Shown here one piece after another: positions 1 to 9,588 of a stretch of DNA of 64,000 bases. The stretch spans positions 1 through 64,000 of the forward strand of contig CAMBMO010000004.1 of the NCBI GenBank assembly GCA_945868805.1, read 5' to 3'. This DNA is from Singulisphaera sp. GP187. Its GTDB lineage: Bacteria; Planctomycetota; Phycisphaerae; Phycisphaerales; SM1A02. The notes under the pieces are model-generated. The model was not told the DNA's origin, searched no databases, and saw only the letters and a program-made list of their open reading frames with translations. Numbering within the stretch: position 1 is the stretch's first letter; the number at the start of each line of letters is the position of its first letter. Both the position numbers and the translations under genes were made by a program.

Positions 1-779
1 TCACCGTCGGAATATCCCCGTCGGTAGTACCGAATCGGTTGCCCGTAATAGTCGAGGAGAACCTTCGGAGCATCGGAGCGCCAATTGTTGTCACCCGCGC
101 GCGCGACGATTGGAAGACCTGATGAATCGCTCCCGACAATCGCACCCAGAAGCGATCCATCCTTGAGCTCGAGATATGGTCCAAGCGATCTGCCTGAGAC
201 ATTGGGACTCGGTGAGGTATTTGCGGCGTTTCCCTGCGGGAGATTCCGCCGCGAAAAATTGCCGAGTGCGCCAGTGCTCCCTGTTCGCGGATTCGAGTAG
301 GCGCCCCACACACCGTCCTTCAGCGGACTCCGGATTCCGACTGGTGGCATCTCCTTCATCCCAGCGGTTCCACCCAACGGAATTCCAACCGCCCCAAAAC
401 CATCTTGATCTCGGCCGCCGGGTCCGAGCAGATACTCGATCATCGAAGTCATCGAGTAATAGTTCTGTAACACGGCGACTTGCTGTGACGATGGTGAGGC
501 ACTGGACGATGGTGGCAGTACGAGATCACGCAAGTAACCAACCGTTCCCTCGGAGGATGGCCCCGAACTCGGGTAGCCCAGCACGGGGGGTAGATAGCCA
601 AGGTCGGTTCGAAACTGCGTGAGACCGCGCGAGACGGTTGCCATCAAACTCCGAGTACTCGCCTCCTGTGAAGCTTTGGCCGATCGCGAAACTGCGACGA
701 TCAGCAACCCGACCAGCGTCACGATGATGCCGACGACGACAAGAAGTTCGATGATGGTGAATGCGCGTCGTGCCTGCAT
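1..779 (-). CDS. Type II secretion / type IV pilus pseudopilin (GspG-like), 3' part cut by window edge
   Basis: Reading the minus strand from the ATG at 779 gives an open frame that runs off the left edge with no stop, so only the N-terminal ~259 residues are visible. The N-terminus is a class III prepilin leader: a short basic MQARRA, then FTIIELLVVVGII with the conserved Glu at +5, continuing as a single ~22-residue hydrophobic helix. The residue before the cleavage site is Ala rather than the usual Gly, as is common in planctomycete pseudopilins. The rest is a soluble Gly/Ser/Pro-rich domain. It starts 9 bp after the pilC stop and is the last visible gene of the pilus/secretion cluster. 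Known for the family: processed by a prepilin peptidase and assembled into a short periplasmic pseudopilus or pilus. The exact subunit (GspG, GspH or minor pilin) cannot be fixed from this fragment. Confidence 0.8.
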   Translation of the reverse strand, partial: MQARRAFTIIELLVVVGIIVTLVGLLIVAVSRSAKASQEASTRSLMATVSRGLTQFRTDLGYLPPVLGYPSSGPSSEGTVGYLRDLVLPPSSSASPSSQQVAVLQNYYSMTSMIEYLLGPGGRDQDGFGAVGIPLGGTAGMKEMPPVGIRSPLKDGVWGAYSNPRTGSTGALGNFSRRNLPQGNAANTSPSPNVSGRSLGPYLELKDGSLLGAIVGSDSSGLPIVARAGDNNWRSDAPKVLLDYYGQPIRYYRRGYSDG

Positions 780-788
780 GTGCGTCGC

Positions 789-2075
789 CTATTTCCCCCC
801 ACCACCCGAGACACTCTCGATCATGGCGACAAGCGGAAGGAAAAGAGCAAGAACGATCGTCCCGACGATTCCTCCCAAGATCACCACCATGAACGGTTCG
901 AGCAACGAGAGAAGACTCGCAACCGCGACATCGACTTCTTCCTCGTAGTTGTCAGCGATCTTCATGAGCATTGCGTCAAGATCTCCGGTCTCCTCACCGA
1001 CATCGATCATGTTCACAACGATTGCGTCGCAAACCCGACTCTCACGGAGCGGTTTGGCAAACGTCTCGCCCTCGCGAATCGAATCGTGCACCTTTGTGAG
1101 CGCCTTCTCGAAGACATAATTTCCAGACGTGTCGCGCGTGATGAGCACGGCCTCCAGGATCGGCACACCCGCGGCGATCAGCGTTCCGAGCGTGCGCGTA
1201 AATCGGGCGATCGCCGTCTTTTTGATCAACCCTCCGATCACTGGAATTTTCAAACGAATCACATCGGTGACTGCTCTTCCGAACTTGGTCATTCGCACCA
1301 ACTTGAAGAAGAAGAAGATCAGGAACGGCGACGCGATGATCCAGAGCGCGCCCGGCACCTTTTGGTCGGGTTGCTGTCCCGCCACCCAGCGACTCGCACC
1401 GATCAGCCAGATCGTCAGCGCAGGCAAGGCGACATCGAAGTCGGCAAAGATTTCCTGGAACTTCGGAATGACGAAGTACATGATGCCTGTCACGATCGCG
1501 GCGGCGATAAAGATGACGACCGCTGGATAGATCATCGCTCCGATGATTCGGCGCTTCAGTCGCTGCGCCTTCTCCATGAACTCCGAAAGCCGTTGCATCA
1601 CGACATCGAGCACTCCACCGACTTCGCCTGCCGCCACCATCTTCACATAGAGGCGCGAGAAGACCCGAGGATGATGGGCGAATGCCTCGGAGAGCGAAGA
1701 TCCACCACTGATCGATTCGCACACATCGCCGAGAACATTCTTGAGCTTCCCGGGCTTTTGCTGATCTTCCAAAATCTGGAGCGACCTCAACAAGGGGAGA
1801 CCTGCATCTTGCAGTGTCGACATCTGACGAGTGAACAGTGTCAAAGCCTTGGTGCTGACTCCGCCGATCGTGATGGTCATCCCCTTCTTTTTCTTCTTGC
1901 CCTTCTGCTTTGCTGCAGCCTGCTTCTTGGCGGCTTCTTTTTGCTCGCGAACCGCCGTAGGGAAGAGACCTTGAGTTCGGATTTTTCGGACTGCTTCCTC
2001 GCTCGAAGCAGCCTCGACGGTTCCCTTCTGTGTCTTTCCGGCCGTATTGGCCGCCTCGTACGAATAGGTCGCCAT
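789..2075 (-). CDS. pilC: Inner-membrane platform protein PilC/GspF
   Basis: This 428-residue protein, about the family length, is the polytopic platform that couples the cytoplasmic ATPases to pilin insertion and extraction. An N-terminal domain (about 1-45) begins MATYSYEA, typical of GspF/PilC. It is followed by a very lysine-rich linker (about 49-65) and two T2SF repeats (about 78-204 and 290-412). Membrane helices are visible near 182-204, 243-261 and 393-418. The ATG lies 3 bp after the stop of the upstream ATPase gene, so the two are probably co-translated. I call PilC rather than GspF because pilT is in the same cluster. No other secretion-only gene is in the window, so GspF remains possible. 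Confidence 0.9.
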   Translation of the reverse strand: MATYSYEAANTAGKTQKGTVEAASSEEAVRKIRTQGLFPTAVREQKEAAKKQAAAKQKGKKKKKGMTITIGGVSTKALTLFTRQMSTLQDAGLPLLRSLQILEDQQKPGKLKNVLGDVCESISGGSSLSEAFAHHPRVFSRLYVKMVAAGEVGGVLDVVMQRLSEFMEKAQRLKRRIIGAMIYPAVVIFIAAAIVTGIMYFVIPKFQEIFADFDVALPALTIWLIGASRWVAGQQPDQKVPGALWIIASPFLIFFFFKLVRMTKFGRAVTDVIRLKIPVIGGLIKKTAIARFTRTLGTLIAAGVPILEAVLITRDTSGNYVFEKALTKVHDSIREGETFAKPLRESRVCDAIVVNMIDVGEETGDLDAMLMKIADNYEEEVDVAVASLLSLLEPFMVVILGGIVGTIVLALFLPLVAMIESVSGGGGK

Positions 2076-2078
2076 AAA

Positions 2079-3851
2079 TTACTCCGCGGCCGAAATCGTT
2101 TCGCGAACGATTTCGTCGATTGTCGTCTGACCCTCATACAGCGCCAGCAGTCCGGACTCGCGCAACGTGCGCATCCCGCGCTTTCGGGACTCAGTCTGCA
2201 GAATCGCTGTGGAAGCCTGTTGCATGACGAGCTCGCGGAGCTCGTCGTCCATAATCATAATTTCGAAGATGGCCATTCGTCCCTTGTAGCCAGACTTCGT
2301 ACACCCGTCACAGCCACGTCCTCGGAAGAGCCGTCTCCCTTGGACATCGCTTGTGCGAAGGCTGAGCTCCATCAAGTGCTCCTCGGAAGGGACGAACTCC
2401 TCCTTGCATTTCGTGCAGATCCGCCGCACGAGGCGTTGCGCGACGATCGCCTCAATGGTTGCGGTGAGTAAGAACGACTCAACCCCAAGGTCGAGGAGTC
2501 GAAGGATCGAGCTCGGCGCATCATTCGTGTGAAGCGTGGCAAAAACCAAGTGTCCGGTGAGACTCGCCTGAATAGAGATCTGCGCCGTCTCGAGGTCTCG
2601 AATCTCACCTACCAGAATGATGTCCGGATCCTGCCGAAGAAATGACCTCAGCAGTCGCGCGAAGGTCAATTCCTGATCGGTGTTCACTTGGCACTGGATC
2701 AAACCGTGGATGTCGTATTCAACCGGGTCCTCTGCCGTCAGGATCTTGGTGTCAATCTGATTCAGCTCGCGAAGTGCCGCATACAAAGTCGTCGTCTTCC
2801 CCGAGCCAGTGGGACCAGTCACCAGAATGATCCCGTTGGGCTTATTGATGACAAGCTTCATCGTCGCCAACTCGTCCTCGCGTAATCCAATTCGATCGAG
2901 CTCAAGCTGAACTGCGGACTTGTCCAAGACTCTCAGCACCACCGATTCGCCGTACATCGTCGGGAGCACCGCGACTCGAAGGTCGATCGGGTCTCGATCC
3001 GCCGACAACTGGTAGCTGATTCGACCGTCCTGCGGAAGACGACGCTCCGCGATATCCAACTTCGCGAGAATCTTGACCCGACTCACAATCGCCATCGCGA
3101 TTTCCTTCGGTTGAGTCTTCATCTCGTAGAGCACGCCGTCGATTCGATATCGCATCTTGAATTCATCGTCGAAGGGTTCAAGATGAATGTCCGAAGCGCC
3201 GTTGGCGATCGCCTGCGCGAGCATATTTGTCACGAGTCGAACGACCGCGTTGTCACTTCCGGCATCTTCGAGCGAGGCGACATCGATCGAATCTCCGCGC
3301 CCTTGAAGATTTTTGACAGCCTCTGATCGGTTGACTTCGGAAAAAAGTTCGCCCGCATCAGTCTTGCGCGAATACTCTCGTCGAATGACTTCATCGATAT
3401 CGGCGACTGGCGAAACCACCACCGTGATTTCGTAGCCCGCGAACATATTCATCCGGAGATTGTCGACCGCCTGAAAATTGGCGGCGGACCCGATCGCGAT
3501 CATGATCGTCTTCGCTTTCGGATCGATTTCGAGAGGCACCACCCGCATGACATTTGCCGCCTCGGAGGTGATCGCACGGAGAGTCTCCTGCGGGATCACG
3601 AGCCCACCCAGTCGCTTGTAACGAAACCCCCTCTGCCCCGCGAGTGCAACCGCAACATCGTCTGCCGAAATCATTCCGAGTTCGATCATGAACTCGCCGA
3701 GTTTCATCTTCGACTTCGCTGGGTCGGACGCCCGCGCCTCGAGCGCGGAGTGCACTTGCTCGCGCGAGACTCGACCCAATTTGGTGAGAATCCTTCCGAT
3801 CTTGCGGTTCTTGAGTTCGGACGGGTCGAGTTCGGTCATCATCTCAGGCAT
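2079..3851 (-). CDS. GspE/PilB-type assembly ATPase (second copy)
   Basis: A 590-residue secretion/pilus assembly ATPase. An N-terminal MshEN/GspE-N domain (about 15-170) leads into the ATPase domain. Walker A GPTGSGKTTT is at 346-355, the Asp-box LTAEDPVEYD near 371-380, Walker B LVGEIRD at 413-419 and the His-box near 438-443. A four-cysteine zinc motif is present at C479, C482, C514 and C517. The frame is open further upstream to a TTG at 3896, but no ribosome binding site precedes it. I use the ATG at 3851, although ATGs at 3842 and 3839 are possible. The gene sits between pilT and pilC. With the other GspE/PilB gene at 5217 it gives two assembly-type motors in one cluster. Which one partners PilC cannot be decided from sequence. 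Confidence 0.88.
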   Translation of the reverse strand: MPEMMTELDPSELKNRKIGRILTKLGRVSREQVHSALEARASDPAKSKMKLGEFMIELGMISADDVAVALAGQRGFRYKRLGGLVIPQETLRAITSEAANVMRVVPLEIDPKAKTIMIAIGSAANFQAVDNLRMNMFAGYEITVVVSPVADIDEVIRREYSRKTDAGELFSEVNRSEAVKNLQGRGDSIDVASLEDAGSDNAVVRLVTNMLAQAIANGASDIHLEPFDDEFKMRYRIDGVLYEMKTQPKEIAMAIVSRVKILAKLDIAERRLPQDGRISYQLSADRDPIDLRVAVLPTMYGESVVLRVLDKSAVQLELDRIGLREDELATMKLVINKPNGIILVTGPTGSGKTTTLYAALRELNQIDTKILTAEDPVEYDIHGLIQCQVNTDQELTFARLLRSFLRQDPDIILVGEIRDLETAQISIQASLTGHLVFATLHTNDAPSSILRLLDLGVESFLLTATIEAIVAQRLVRRICTKCKEEFVPSEEHLMELSLRTSDVQGRRLFRGRGCDGCTKSGYKGRMAIFEIMIMDDELRELVMQQASTAILQTESRKRGMRTLRESGLLALYEGQTTIDEIVRETISAAE

Positions 3852-3971
3852 AGGGTCACGATGGATAATACGGCATCCACATCGTTTTAGAAGCAATAAT
3901 GCAGTTCATTGTTATGACTTCTAGTTATCGAAGTCGATTTCCACAATCCGCGATGCCCAACCGACGGACCT

Positions 3972-5138
3972 CTACCCTACGGTGTCGTCTCGTTCGTCCC
4001 ATTCGGCTCGCCCAACCTTGCCGCCCGCACCGTGGACCTTATCGCGAAGCGCTCCGGGGTTCTTTCCCTTGTCGATCATCTCTTCCGCGGTGATTTGACC
4101 ACGCGAGTACATCGCCCAAAGATGGTCGTCAAGCAACTGCATACTGAATCGCTTCCCGGTCTGAATCGCCGAGTCGATTCGGAAGGTCTTGTTCTCGCGA
4201 ATCAAGTTGGAAATTGCGGGGGTCACCATCAAGAACTCGTACCCCGCCAGTCGCCCAGGTCTGTCAGCACGGACGAGGAGTACTTGGCTCAGCACCGCGA
4301 TCAAACTGACCGACAATTGAACTCGGATTTGCTCTTGCTGATTCGTCGGGAAGGCGTCAATGATTCGATTGATCGTTCCGGATGCGCCAGTGGTGTGGAG
4401 AGTTCCGAAGACCAAGTGGCCGGTCTCTGCGGCTCGAATCGCCGCCTCGATCGTTTCAAGGTCTCGCATTTCACCGACGAGCACGACATCGGGGTCCATA
4501 CGGAGAACGCGTTTGAGTGCTTCCGTGAAGCTCGGGACATCTGCGCCAACTTCGCGCTGATTCACGACCGACTTCTTGTGGTAGTGATAAAACTCGATCG
4601 GATCCTCCACGGTCACGATGTGCCGTTCGAGCGTGTCATTGATGATGTCGATCATCGTCGCCAGCGATGTTGACTTTCCGCTCCCGGTCGGACCCGTCAC
4701 GAGGAAGAGTCCTCGTGGGCGGCGAATCAGTTCGAGACAAATATCCGGAAGACCGATCTCCGCAAAGGTCATCAGTCGATTTGGAATCTGTCGCATCACC
4801 ATCGAAACCGCTCCACGTTGCTTGAAAATCGAACAACGAAAGCGAGCGGCTGTTCCAAAGGCGATACCAAAGTCCGATCCACCGTTTTCCTGAAGTTCCT
4901 GCTGATTTCGCTCTGGCGTGATCTGCTTCATCAAGGACATCGTGTCCTCGGGACCAAGCACTTTCGTAGCAAGCGATCGCAATCTTCCATGAAGGCGAAG
5001 CGTGGGCGGGCGTCCAATGGTGATATGAAGGTCGGAAGCCCCCTGCCGCACAACCGTGTCGAGAAGTCGATCGATCTGCATCGTGCTTTCGATGTCTTTT
5101 GGGGCACTGGTTGTTGGACTCGCTTCACCGGATGACAT
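3972..5138 (-). CDS. pilT: Twitching motility / pilus retraction ATPase PilT
   Basis: A 388-residue hexameric retraction ATPase. The N-terminal PAS-like domain (about 20-120, with the GASDLHIT signature) is followed by the RecA-like domain: Walker A GPTGSGKS at 149-156, Asp-box VTVEDPIEF near 176, Walker B LVGEMRD near 220, and the PilT-diagnostic AIRAAETGHLVFGTLHT region at about 233-249. It lacks the four-cysteine zinc motif of the GspE/PilB proteins, as expected. A ribosome binding site (AAGGAG) precedes the ATG at 5138. Its presence argues that the cluster makes retractable type IV pili and not only a secretion system. About 120 bp with no gene separate it from the downstream ATPase. Confidence 0.94.
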   Translation of the reverse strand: MSSGEASPTTSAPKDIESTMQIDRLLDTVVRQGASDLHITIGRPPTLRLHGRLRSLATKVLGPEDTMSLMKQITPERNQQELQENGGSDFGIAFGTAARFRCSIFKQRGAVSMVMRQIPNRLMTFAEIGLPDICLELIRRPRGLFLVTGPTGSGKSTSLATMIDIINDTLERHIVTVEDPIEFYHYHKKSVVNQREVGADVPSFTEALKRVLRMDPDVVLVGEMRDLETIEAAIRAAETGHLVFGTLHTTGASGTINRIIDAFPTNQQEQIRVQLSVSLIAVLSQVLLVRADRPGRLAGYEFLMVTPAISNLIRENKTFRIDSAIQTGKRFSMQLLDDHLWAMYSRGQITAEEMIDKGKNPGALRDKVHGAGGKVGRAEWDERDDTVG

Positions 5139-5216
5139 TGGGCACGCTCCTTGGATCCAGAACTGAATCAGTCAAAGTATCACAATCGACGGCGAACTGT
5201 AAGTGGCACTCGCGCA

Positions 5217-6977
5217 TCATGAGGAGAGGTCCGATTGTGCAAATTTCGCCACTTCGTCGGCTGTTGTCATCCCGTTCAACACCTTGATTTTGCCGTCGCC
5301 CAAAAGCGTTCGCATGCCCGCGCGCACCGCGGCGCCACGGATCTTCGCGACGGTCGCTCGTTGGAATGCGAGATCACGAATCTCCGAATTCATCACCATC
5401 ATCTCGTAGACCCCGCGGCGACCGTGGTAGCCGGTATGCGAGCATTTTTCGCATCCGACCGGCTTCATGAGGGTGGCGCGCGATGCCTCTTCGGCCGTGA
5501 TCCCTGCCATACGAAGCCAGCTTACATCGGGATTCTCGTCCCTCACCTTGCACTCCGAACAGAGGATGCGCGCGAGCCGCTGCGCGAGGACGGCTTGAAT
5601 CGAGCTCGCGACCAAAAATGGTTTCACACCCATGTCGACGAGTCGCGTGATTGCGCTCGGCGCGTCGTTTGTATGGAGCGTCGAAAAAACCAAGTGCCCC
5701 GTTAACGCTGCCTGAATGGCAATGTCAGCGACCTCGCGATCTCTAATTTCACCGACGAGAATCACATTCGGCGCCTGCCGGAGCATCGACCTCAGGATGA
5801 TTGGAAATGTCAGACCGATCTGCTCACGAACCTGAACTTGATTGATCCCCTTGAACGAGAATTCAACTGGATCTTCAGCAGTAATGATCTTCTTGTCTGG
5901 TCGGTTGAGATCGTTGAGCGCCGAATAAAGCGTCGTCGTCTTTCCTGAACCCGTCGGTCCGGTGACGAGAAAAATTCCATTGGGCCGGCGGATCACCTTA
6001 TTAAAAAGATCAAGCGTGTCCTGCTGAAGCCCCAGGTTCAGCAAACCAATTCGCGCTGATTCTGGACGCAGAATTCTCATCACGATGCTCTCGCCCCAAA
6101 TCGCCGGGCACGAGCTGACTCGGAAGTCGATCGCTGATCCTTCCACCGAAAATTTGATGCGTCCGTCCTGGGGGATTCGTCGCTCCGAAATGTTAATTCC
6201 TGCCATCAACTTGACGCGCGCAATCACCGAGCTCTGCAATTTCTTGGGAATCGGCGGCGTGATGTCGATGCACGAACCGTCGATCCGAAATCGCAGGCGC
6301 ACATCCTGCTTCATGGGCTCGATGTGGATATCGCTGGCTCGATTGGTCACGGCTTTAATAATCATGCGATCGACGATCTTGAGCGCGCCCTCATCGATCT
6401 TCTGCAACTGCTCCCGGTCGATCGATGCATCTTGAGACTTGTCCTGGCTCGACCGATCCTGACTGCTGTCCTTCGTCCGGTCGTGGGTTCGAGTGACCGA
6501 CGCGGTGACGATGTCGTTCTTGTTCAAGAGGCTCTTCGTCGATTTTCCCCCTTCAACATAGTCGCGCAACTGCGTTCGACTCGTGATGAACTTCTCGAAT
6601 TGACAACTCAGTCTGAATTGCAACGCCGTGAGCGCGTCAAGATCCATTGGGTCGTGGATTAGGATCTTCATCGTGTTCCCGACCTTCTCATCGAGTGGAA
6701 GGATCAGGTACTTCTTGATCACATCGTCGGCGAGGAGCTTCTTGTTGACACGGTTCGCGCCGTCTGGTCGATCCAGATTGACGAATTCCAAGCCGAATTG
6801 CCTCCCCAAAGCCCGTGCGACATCCTCGTCCGTGCACACATCCATCTCGACTAACACCTCGCCGGTGCGCTTGCGGGAACTCTTCGCCGTCGCGACTGCT
6901 TCTTCGACCTTCGCATGCGTCGCGACGCCGGCCTCGATCAGTATTTCACCGATCTTCTTTCGTTCCTTTCGTGCCAA
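5217..6977 (-). CDS. pilB: GspE/PilB-type assembly ATPase (first copy), TTG start
   Basis: A 586-residue assembly ATPase and the first gene of the minus-strand pilus cluster. The N-terminal MshEN-type domain (about 1-145) is joined by a polar Ser/Asp/Gln-rich linker (about 163-190) to the ATPase domain. Walker A GPTGSGKTTT is at 340-349, Walker B LVGEIRD at 407-413, and zinc cysteines are at C473, C476, C509 and C512. The start is a TTG at 6977. It is chosen because GGAG lies six bases upstream and the protein begins MARKERKKIGE, a normal family N-terminus, with no in-frame ATG nearby. The choice of pilB over gspE rests on adjacency to pilT. The other copy at 2079 could equally be the extension motor. 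Confidence 0.9.
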   Translation of the reverse strand: MARKERKKIGEILIEAGVATHAKVEEAVATAKSSRKRTGEVLVEMDVCTDEDVARALGRQFGLEFVNLDRPDGANRVNKKLLADDVIKKYLILPLDEKVGNTMKILIHDPMDLDALTALQFRLSCQFEKFITSRTQLRDYVEGGKSTKSLLNKNDIVTASVTRTHDRTKDSSQDRSSQDKSQDASIDREQLQKIDEGALKIVDRMIIKAVTNRASDIHIEPMKQDVRLRFRIDGSCIDITPPIPKKLQSSVIARVKLMAGINISERRIPQDGRIKFSVEGSAIDFRVSSCPAIWGESIVMRILRPESARIGLLNLGLQQDTLDLFNKVIRRPNGIFLVTGPTGSGKTTTLYSALNDLNRPDKKIITAEDPVEFSFKGINQVQVREQIGLTFPIILRSMLRQAPNVILVGEIRDREVADIAIQAALTGHLVFSTLHTNDAPSAITRLVDMGVKPFLVASSIQAVLAQRLARILCSECKVRDENPDVSWLRMAGITAEEASRATLMKPVGCEKCSHTGYHGRRGVYEMMVMNSEIRDLAFQRATVAKIRGAAVRAGMRTLLGDGKIKVLNGMTTADEVAKFAQSDLSS

Positions 6978-7037
6978 TCACTGCTCCATTGGGTCTCTAG
7001 GTCATCCGAGGTCGAGGCGATTCACTACGAACATGCA

Positions 7038-7046
7038 AGCATAGCA
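7038..7046 (-). promoter_or_regulatory. Candidate -10 element for the pilus cluster
   Basis: On the minus strand the sequence reads TGCTATGCT, an extended -10 form (TGC then TATGCT), about 60 bases upstream of the TTG start at 6977. No convincing -35 box is present at the usual spacing. It resembles the elements upstream of rplK, rpoB, tRNA-Ser and the subtilase gene, which is the main reason to list it. Confidence 0.35.
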
Positions 7047-7127
7047 GGGCATGTTCCGCGACTTTACGAAGCAGTCGGTACTATTCCACACTTTCCAACT
7101 CGACCACCACTCACAGGAGCGAATCAA

Positions 7128-8153
7128 ATGCAGCTAGGAATGATTGGACTCGGACGTATGGGCGCAAACATGACACTGCGTCTCTTGAAGGCAGGACACC
7201 AAGTTGTGGTCTATGACCGGAGCACTGATGCGATCGCGGAGCTCGTGAAGGCGGGCGCGGTTGGAGCGACTGGACTGCCGGATCTCGTCAAGAAGCTCAA
7301 TGGTCCTCGACATGTCTGGCTCATGATTCCGGCCGCGTATGTCGACCAGTCGATCGCCGAACTCTTGCCCCTGCTTTCGGCCGATGACGCGATCATCGAC
7401 GGCGGGAATTCTTACTACAAGGACGACATCCGACGATCGAAAGTCCTTGCCGCAAAAAAGATGCATTACGTCGACTGCGGAACCTCCGGCGGAGTCTGGG
7501 GTCTGGAGCGTGGCTATTCCCAAATGATCGGCGGCGACAAGCAGGTCGTCGGTCGCCTCGATCCGATTTTCTCCGCGCTCGCGCCAGGGAAAGCAAGCGC
7601 CCCACCAACTCCGGGAAGGAATTCGTCCGGCACCGCAGATCAGGGATATCTCCACTGTGGTCCTTCTGGCGCAGGGCACTTTGTCAAAATGGTTCATAAC
7701 GGAATCGAATACGGAATCATGGCGGCATACGCAGAAGGATTGAACATCCTTCGTCATGCGGATGCGGGAATGCATGCGCGCGAAATCGACGCCGAAACAA
7801 CTCCACTTCGGGATCCATCCGATTTCATGTACCAATTCGACCTGCCTGAAGTCACCGAAGTTTGGCGCCGGGGAAGCGTGATTGCTTCCTGGCTCTTAGA
7901 TCTCACGGCAGAAGCTTTTGCGAGCGACAAGGACCTTTCGACTTACCACGGAAGAGTCTCGGATTCGGGGGAGGGTCGTTGGACCATCCTCGCTGCGGTC
8001 GAGGAGGGAGTTCCAGTCCATGTGCTCAGTGCAGCATTGATGGATCGATTTGAGAGCCGTGGACAAGCAGACTTCGCAAACAAAGTGTGCTCCGCCATGC
8101 GCATGGGATTCGGTGGCCATCTTGAGAAGCCCAAAGACCAGAAGGGTGGATGA
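7128..8153 (+). CDS. gnd: 6-phosphogluconate dehydrogenase (decarboxylating), short YqeC/GndA-like form
   Basis: Oxidatively decarboxylates 6-phosphogluconate to ribulose 5-phosphate. The protein is 341 residues, matching the short class rather than the ~470-residue classical enzyme. The Rossmann motif GLGRMG is at 7-12. DGGNSYYKDD (91-100), GTSGG (118-122) and the catalytic GAGHFVKMVHNG block (181-192, Lys187, His190, Asn191) are intact. The second beta strand ends in VYDRS, with Asp at position 30 where NADP-dependent enzymes usually have Asn, so NAD preference is inferred. The start is the ATG at 7128 preceded by AGGAG. An in-frame extension to 6915 overlaps the divergent pilB gene and is rejected. 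zwf follows after 3 bp. Confidence 0.93.
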   Translation: MQLGMIGLGRMGANMTLRLLKAGHQVVVYDRSTDAIAELVKAGAVGATGLPDLVKKLNGPRHVWLMIPAAYVDQSIAELLPLLSADDAIIDGGNSYYKDDIRRSKVLAAKKMHYVDCGTSGGVWGLERGYSQMIGGDKQVVGRLDPIFSALAPGKASAPPTPGRNSSGTADQGYLHCGPSGAGHFVKMVHNGIEYGIMAAYAEGLNILRHADAGMHAREIDAETTPLRDPSDFMYQFDLPEVTEVWRRGSVIASWLLDLTAEAFASDKDLSTYHGRVSDSGEGRWTILAAVEEGVPVHVLSAALMDRFESRGQADFANKVCSAMRMGFGGHLEKPKDQKGG

Positions 8154-8156
8154 ACG

Positions 8157-9557
8157 ATGGCCAATCACTTACCGGCCGATGCGATGGTTTTCTTTGGAGC
8201 GACCGGAGACCTCGCACATAAGAAGACATTTGCAGCGCTTCAGGCTCTCGTTCGACGTGGTGTGCTGAATGTTCCTATCGTCGGCGTCGCAAAGAGCGGA
8301 ATGACGCTCGAGCAAGTTAAGGCTCGCGCACGCGACGGCATCGAGAAGTTTGGTGGCGGCGTCGATGAACCTTCGTTTGCAAAGATGTGCGAGCTCCTGC
8401 GCTATGTCGACGGCGATTATGCAGATCCTGCCACATTCACGGCTGTTCGCAAACAACTCGGCGATGCGCAACACCCGCTTCACTACCTTGCGATTCCCCC
8501 GTCGTTGTTCGGGCCCGTCTCTTCGCATCTCGGAACTTCGGGATGCGCAAAGGGCGCTCGCGTCGTCGTCGAAAAGCCCTTCGGCCACAACCGAGCGACC
8601 GCGACTGCACTCAACGCGCTCCTGCACGCAGTCTTCGACGAATCGTCGATTTTCCGAATTGACCACTACCTCGGGAAGGAAGCTGTTCAGAACATTCTGT
8701 ACTTTCGATTCGCGAATGCGTTTCTCGAGCCAGTCTGGAATCGGCACTATGTTCGCCAGATTCAAATCACGATGGCCGAGTCATTCGGGGTGGAAGGTCG
8801 GGGAAGCTTCTACGACGCGACGGGTGCTCTTCGCGATGTGATTCAGAATCATCTGATGCAGGTCGTCGGGTTCCTCTGCATGGAAGCTCCGAATTGGGAA
8901 GACACGGAACGAACGCGAGACGAACAAGTCAAACTGTTCCGAGCCATTCGAGCACTCAAGCCGACCGACATCGTTCGGGGACAGTTCCACGGATTTCTTC
9001 AAGAGCCCGGGGTCAAGCCAAAGTCGACGACCGAAACATACGCGGCGATTCGATTGCAGATCGACAATTGGCGCTGGTCTGGCGTGCCGATCTACTTGCG
9101 TGCGGGCAAAAACATGCCATCCTCAGCGACGGAAGTACGTGTCGAGTTCCACCGTCCGCCGCAAGTGGTTTTCAATGAACCACTCCCTCCAAGTCGAAAT
9201 TTTCTGCGCTTTCAGCTGAATCCACGTATCGAAATCGGGCTGAATGCCGAGATCAAGGTCGACGGAGAACGCATGGTTGGAGAGCGGATGGAATTGCTTG
9301 CAATCGACCAGCAGTCCGACGAAATGACGCCCTATGAACGACTGCTCGGCGACGCGCTCCGCGGCGATGGGACTCTCTTTGCCCGCGAAGACAGCGTCGA
9401 CGAATGCTGGCGCATCGTCGATCCTGTTTTGGACGATGTTGTCCCAGCGAGCGATTACGCCGTCGCAACCTGGGGTCCTGAGATCGGCAATGACTGGCTC
9501 CTGCCTCCCGGCGGCTGGCATGCGCCGCAGATTTCAGCCCAAGTCGCAGCCAAGTGA
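8157..9557 (+). CDS. zwf: Glucose-6-phosphate 1-dehydrogenase
   Basis: Oxidises glucose 6-phosphate to 6-phosphogluconolactone, the entry step of the oxidative pentose phosphate pathway. It is 466 residues, close to the usual length. The dinucleotide-binding [10 protein letters not shown] is at 14-23, EKPFG at 139-143 and the active-site RIDHYLGKE at 167-175, followed by the conserved [11 protein letters not shown]. The C-terminal G6PDH domain is complete. The gene begins 3 bp after the gnd stop and a purine-rich AAGGGTGG precedes its ATG, so the pair is an operon. No pgl (lactonase) gene is adjacent. The zwf stop faces the convergent RDD gene with about 30 bp between. Confidence 0.96.
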   Translation: MANHLPADAMVFFGATGDLAHKKTFAALQALVRRGVLNVPIVGVAKSGMTLEQVKARARDGIEKFGGGVDEPSFAKMCELLRYVDGDYADPATFTAVRKQLGDAQHPLHYLAIPPSLFGPVSSHLGTSGCAKGARVVVEKPFGHNRATATALNALLHAVFDESSIFRIDHYLGKEAVQNILYFRFANAFLEPVWNRHYVRQIQITMAESFGVEGRGSFYDATGALRDVIQNHLMQVVGFLCMEAPNWEDTERTRDEQVKLFRAIRALKPTDIVRGQFHGFLQEPGVKPKSTTETYAAIRLQIDNWRWSGVPIYLRAGKNMPSSATEVRVEFHRPPQVVFNEPLPPSRNFLRFQLNPRIEIGLNAEIKVDGERMVGERMELLAIDQQSDEMTPYERLLGDALRGDGTLFAREDSVDECWRIVDPVLDDVVPASDYAVATWGPEIGNDWLLPPGGWHAPQISAQVAAK

Positions 9558-9588
9558 TTTGGGCGACTGTTCGCGGTGACCCTCGCTG

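Noticed and set aside
780-2471. 563-residue plus-strand reading frame antisense to pilC and the second gspE/pilB
   Set aside because: It is the shadow of two well-supported genes with family motifs; its product is charged and low in motif content, and no ribosome binding site or partner supports it.
6915-7127. N-terminal extension of gnd to a start at 6915
   Set aside because: It lies over the divergent pilB 5' end; the ATG at 7128 has AGGAG and gives the standard family N-terminus.
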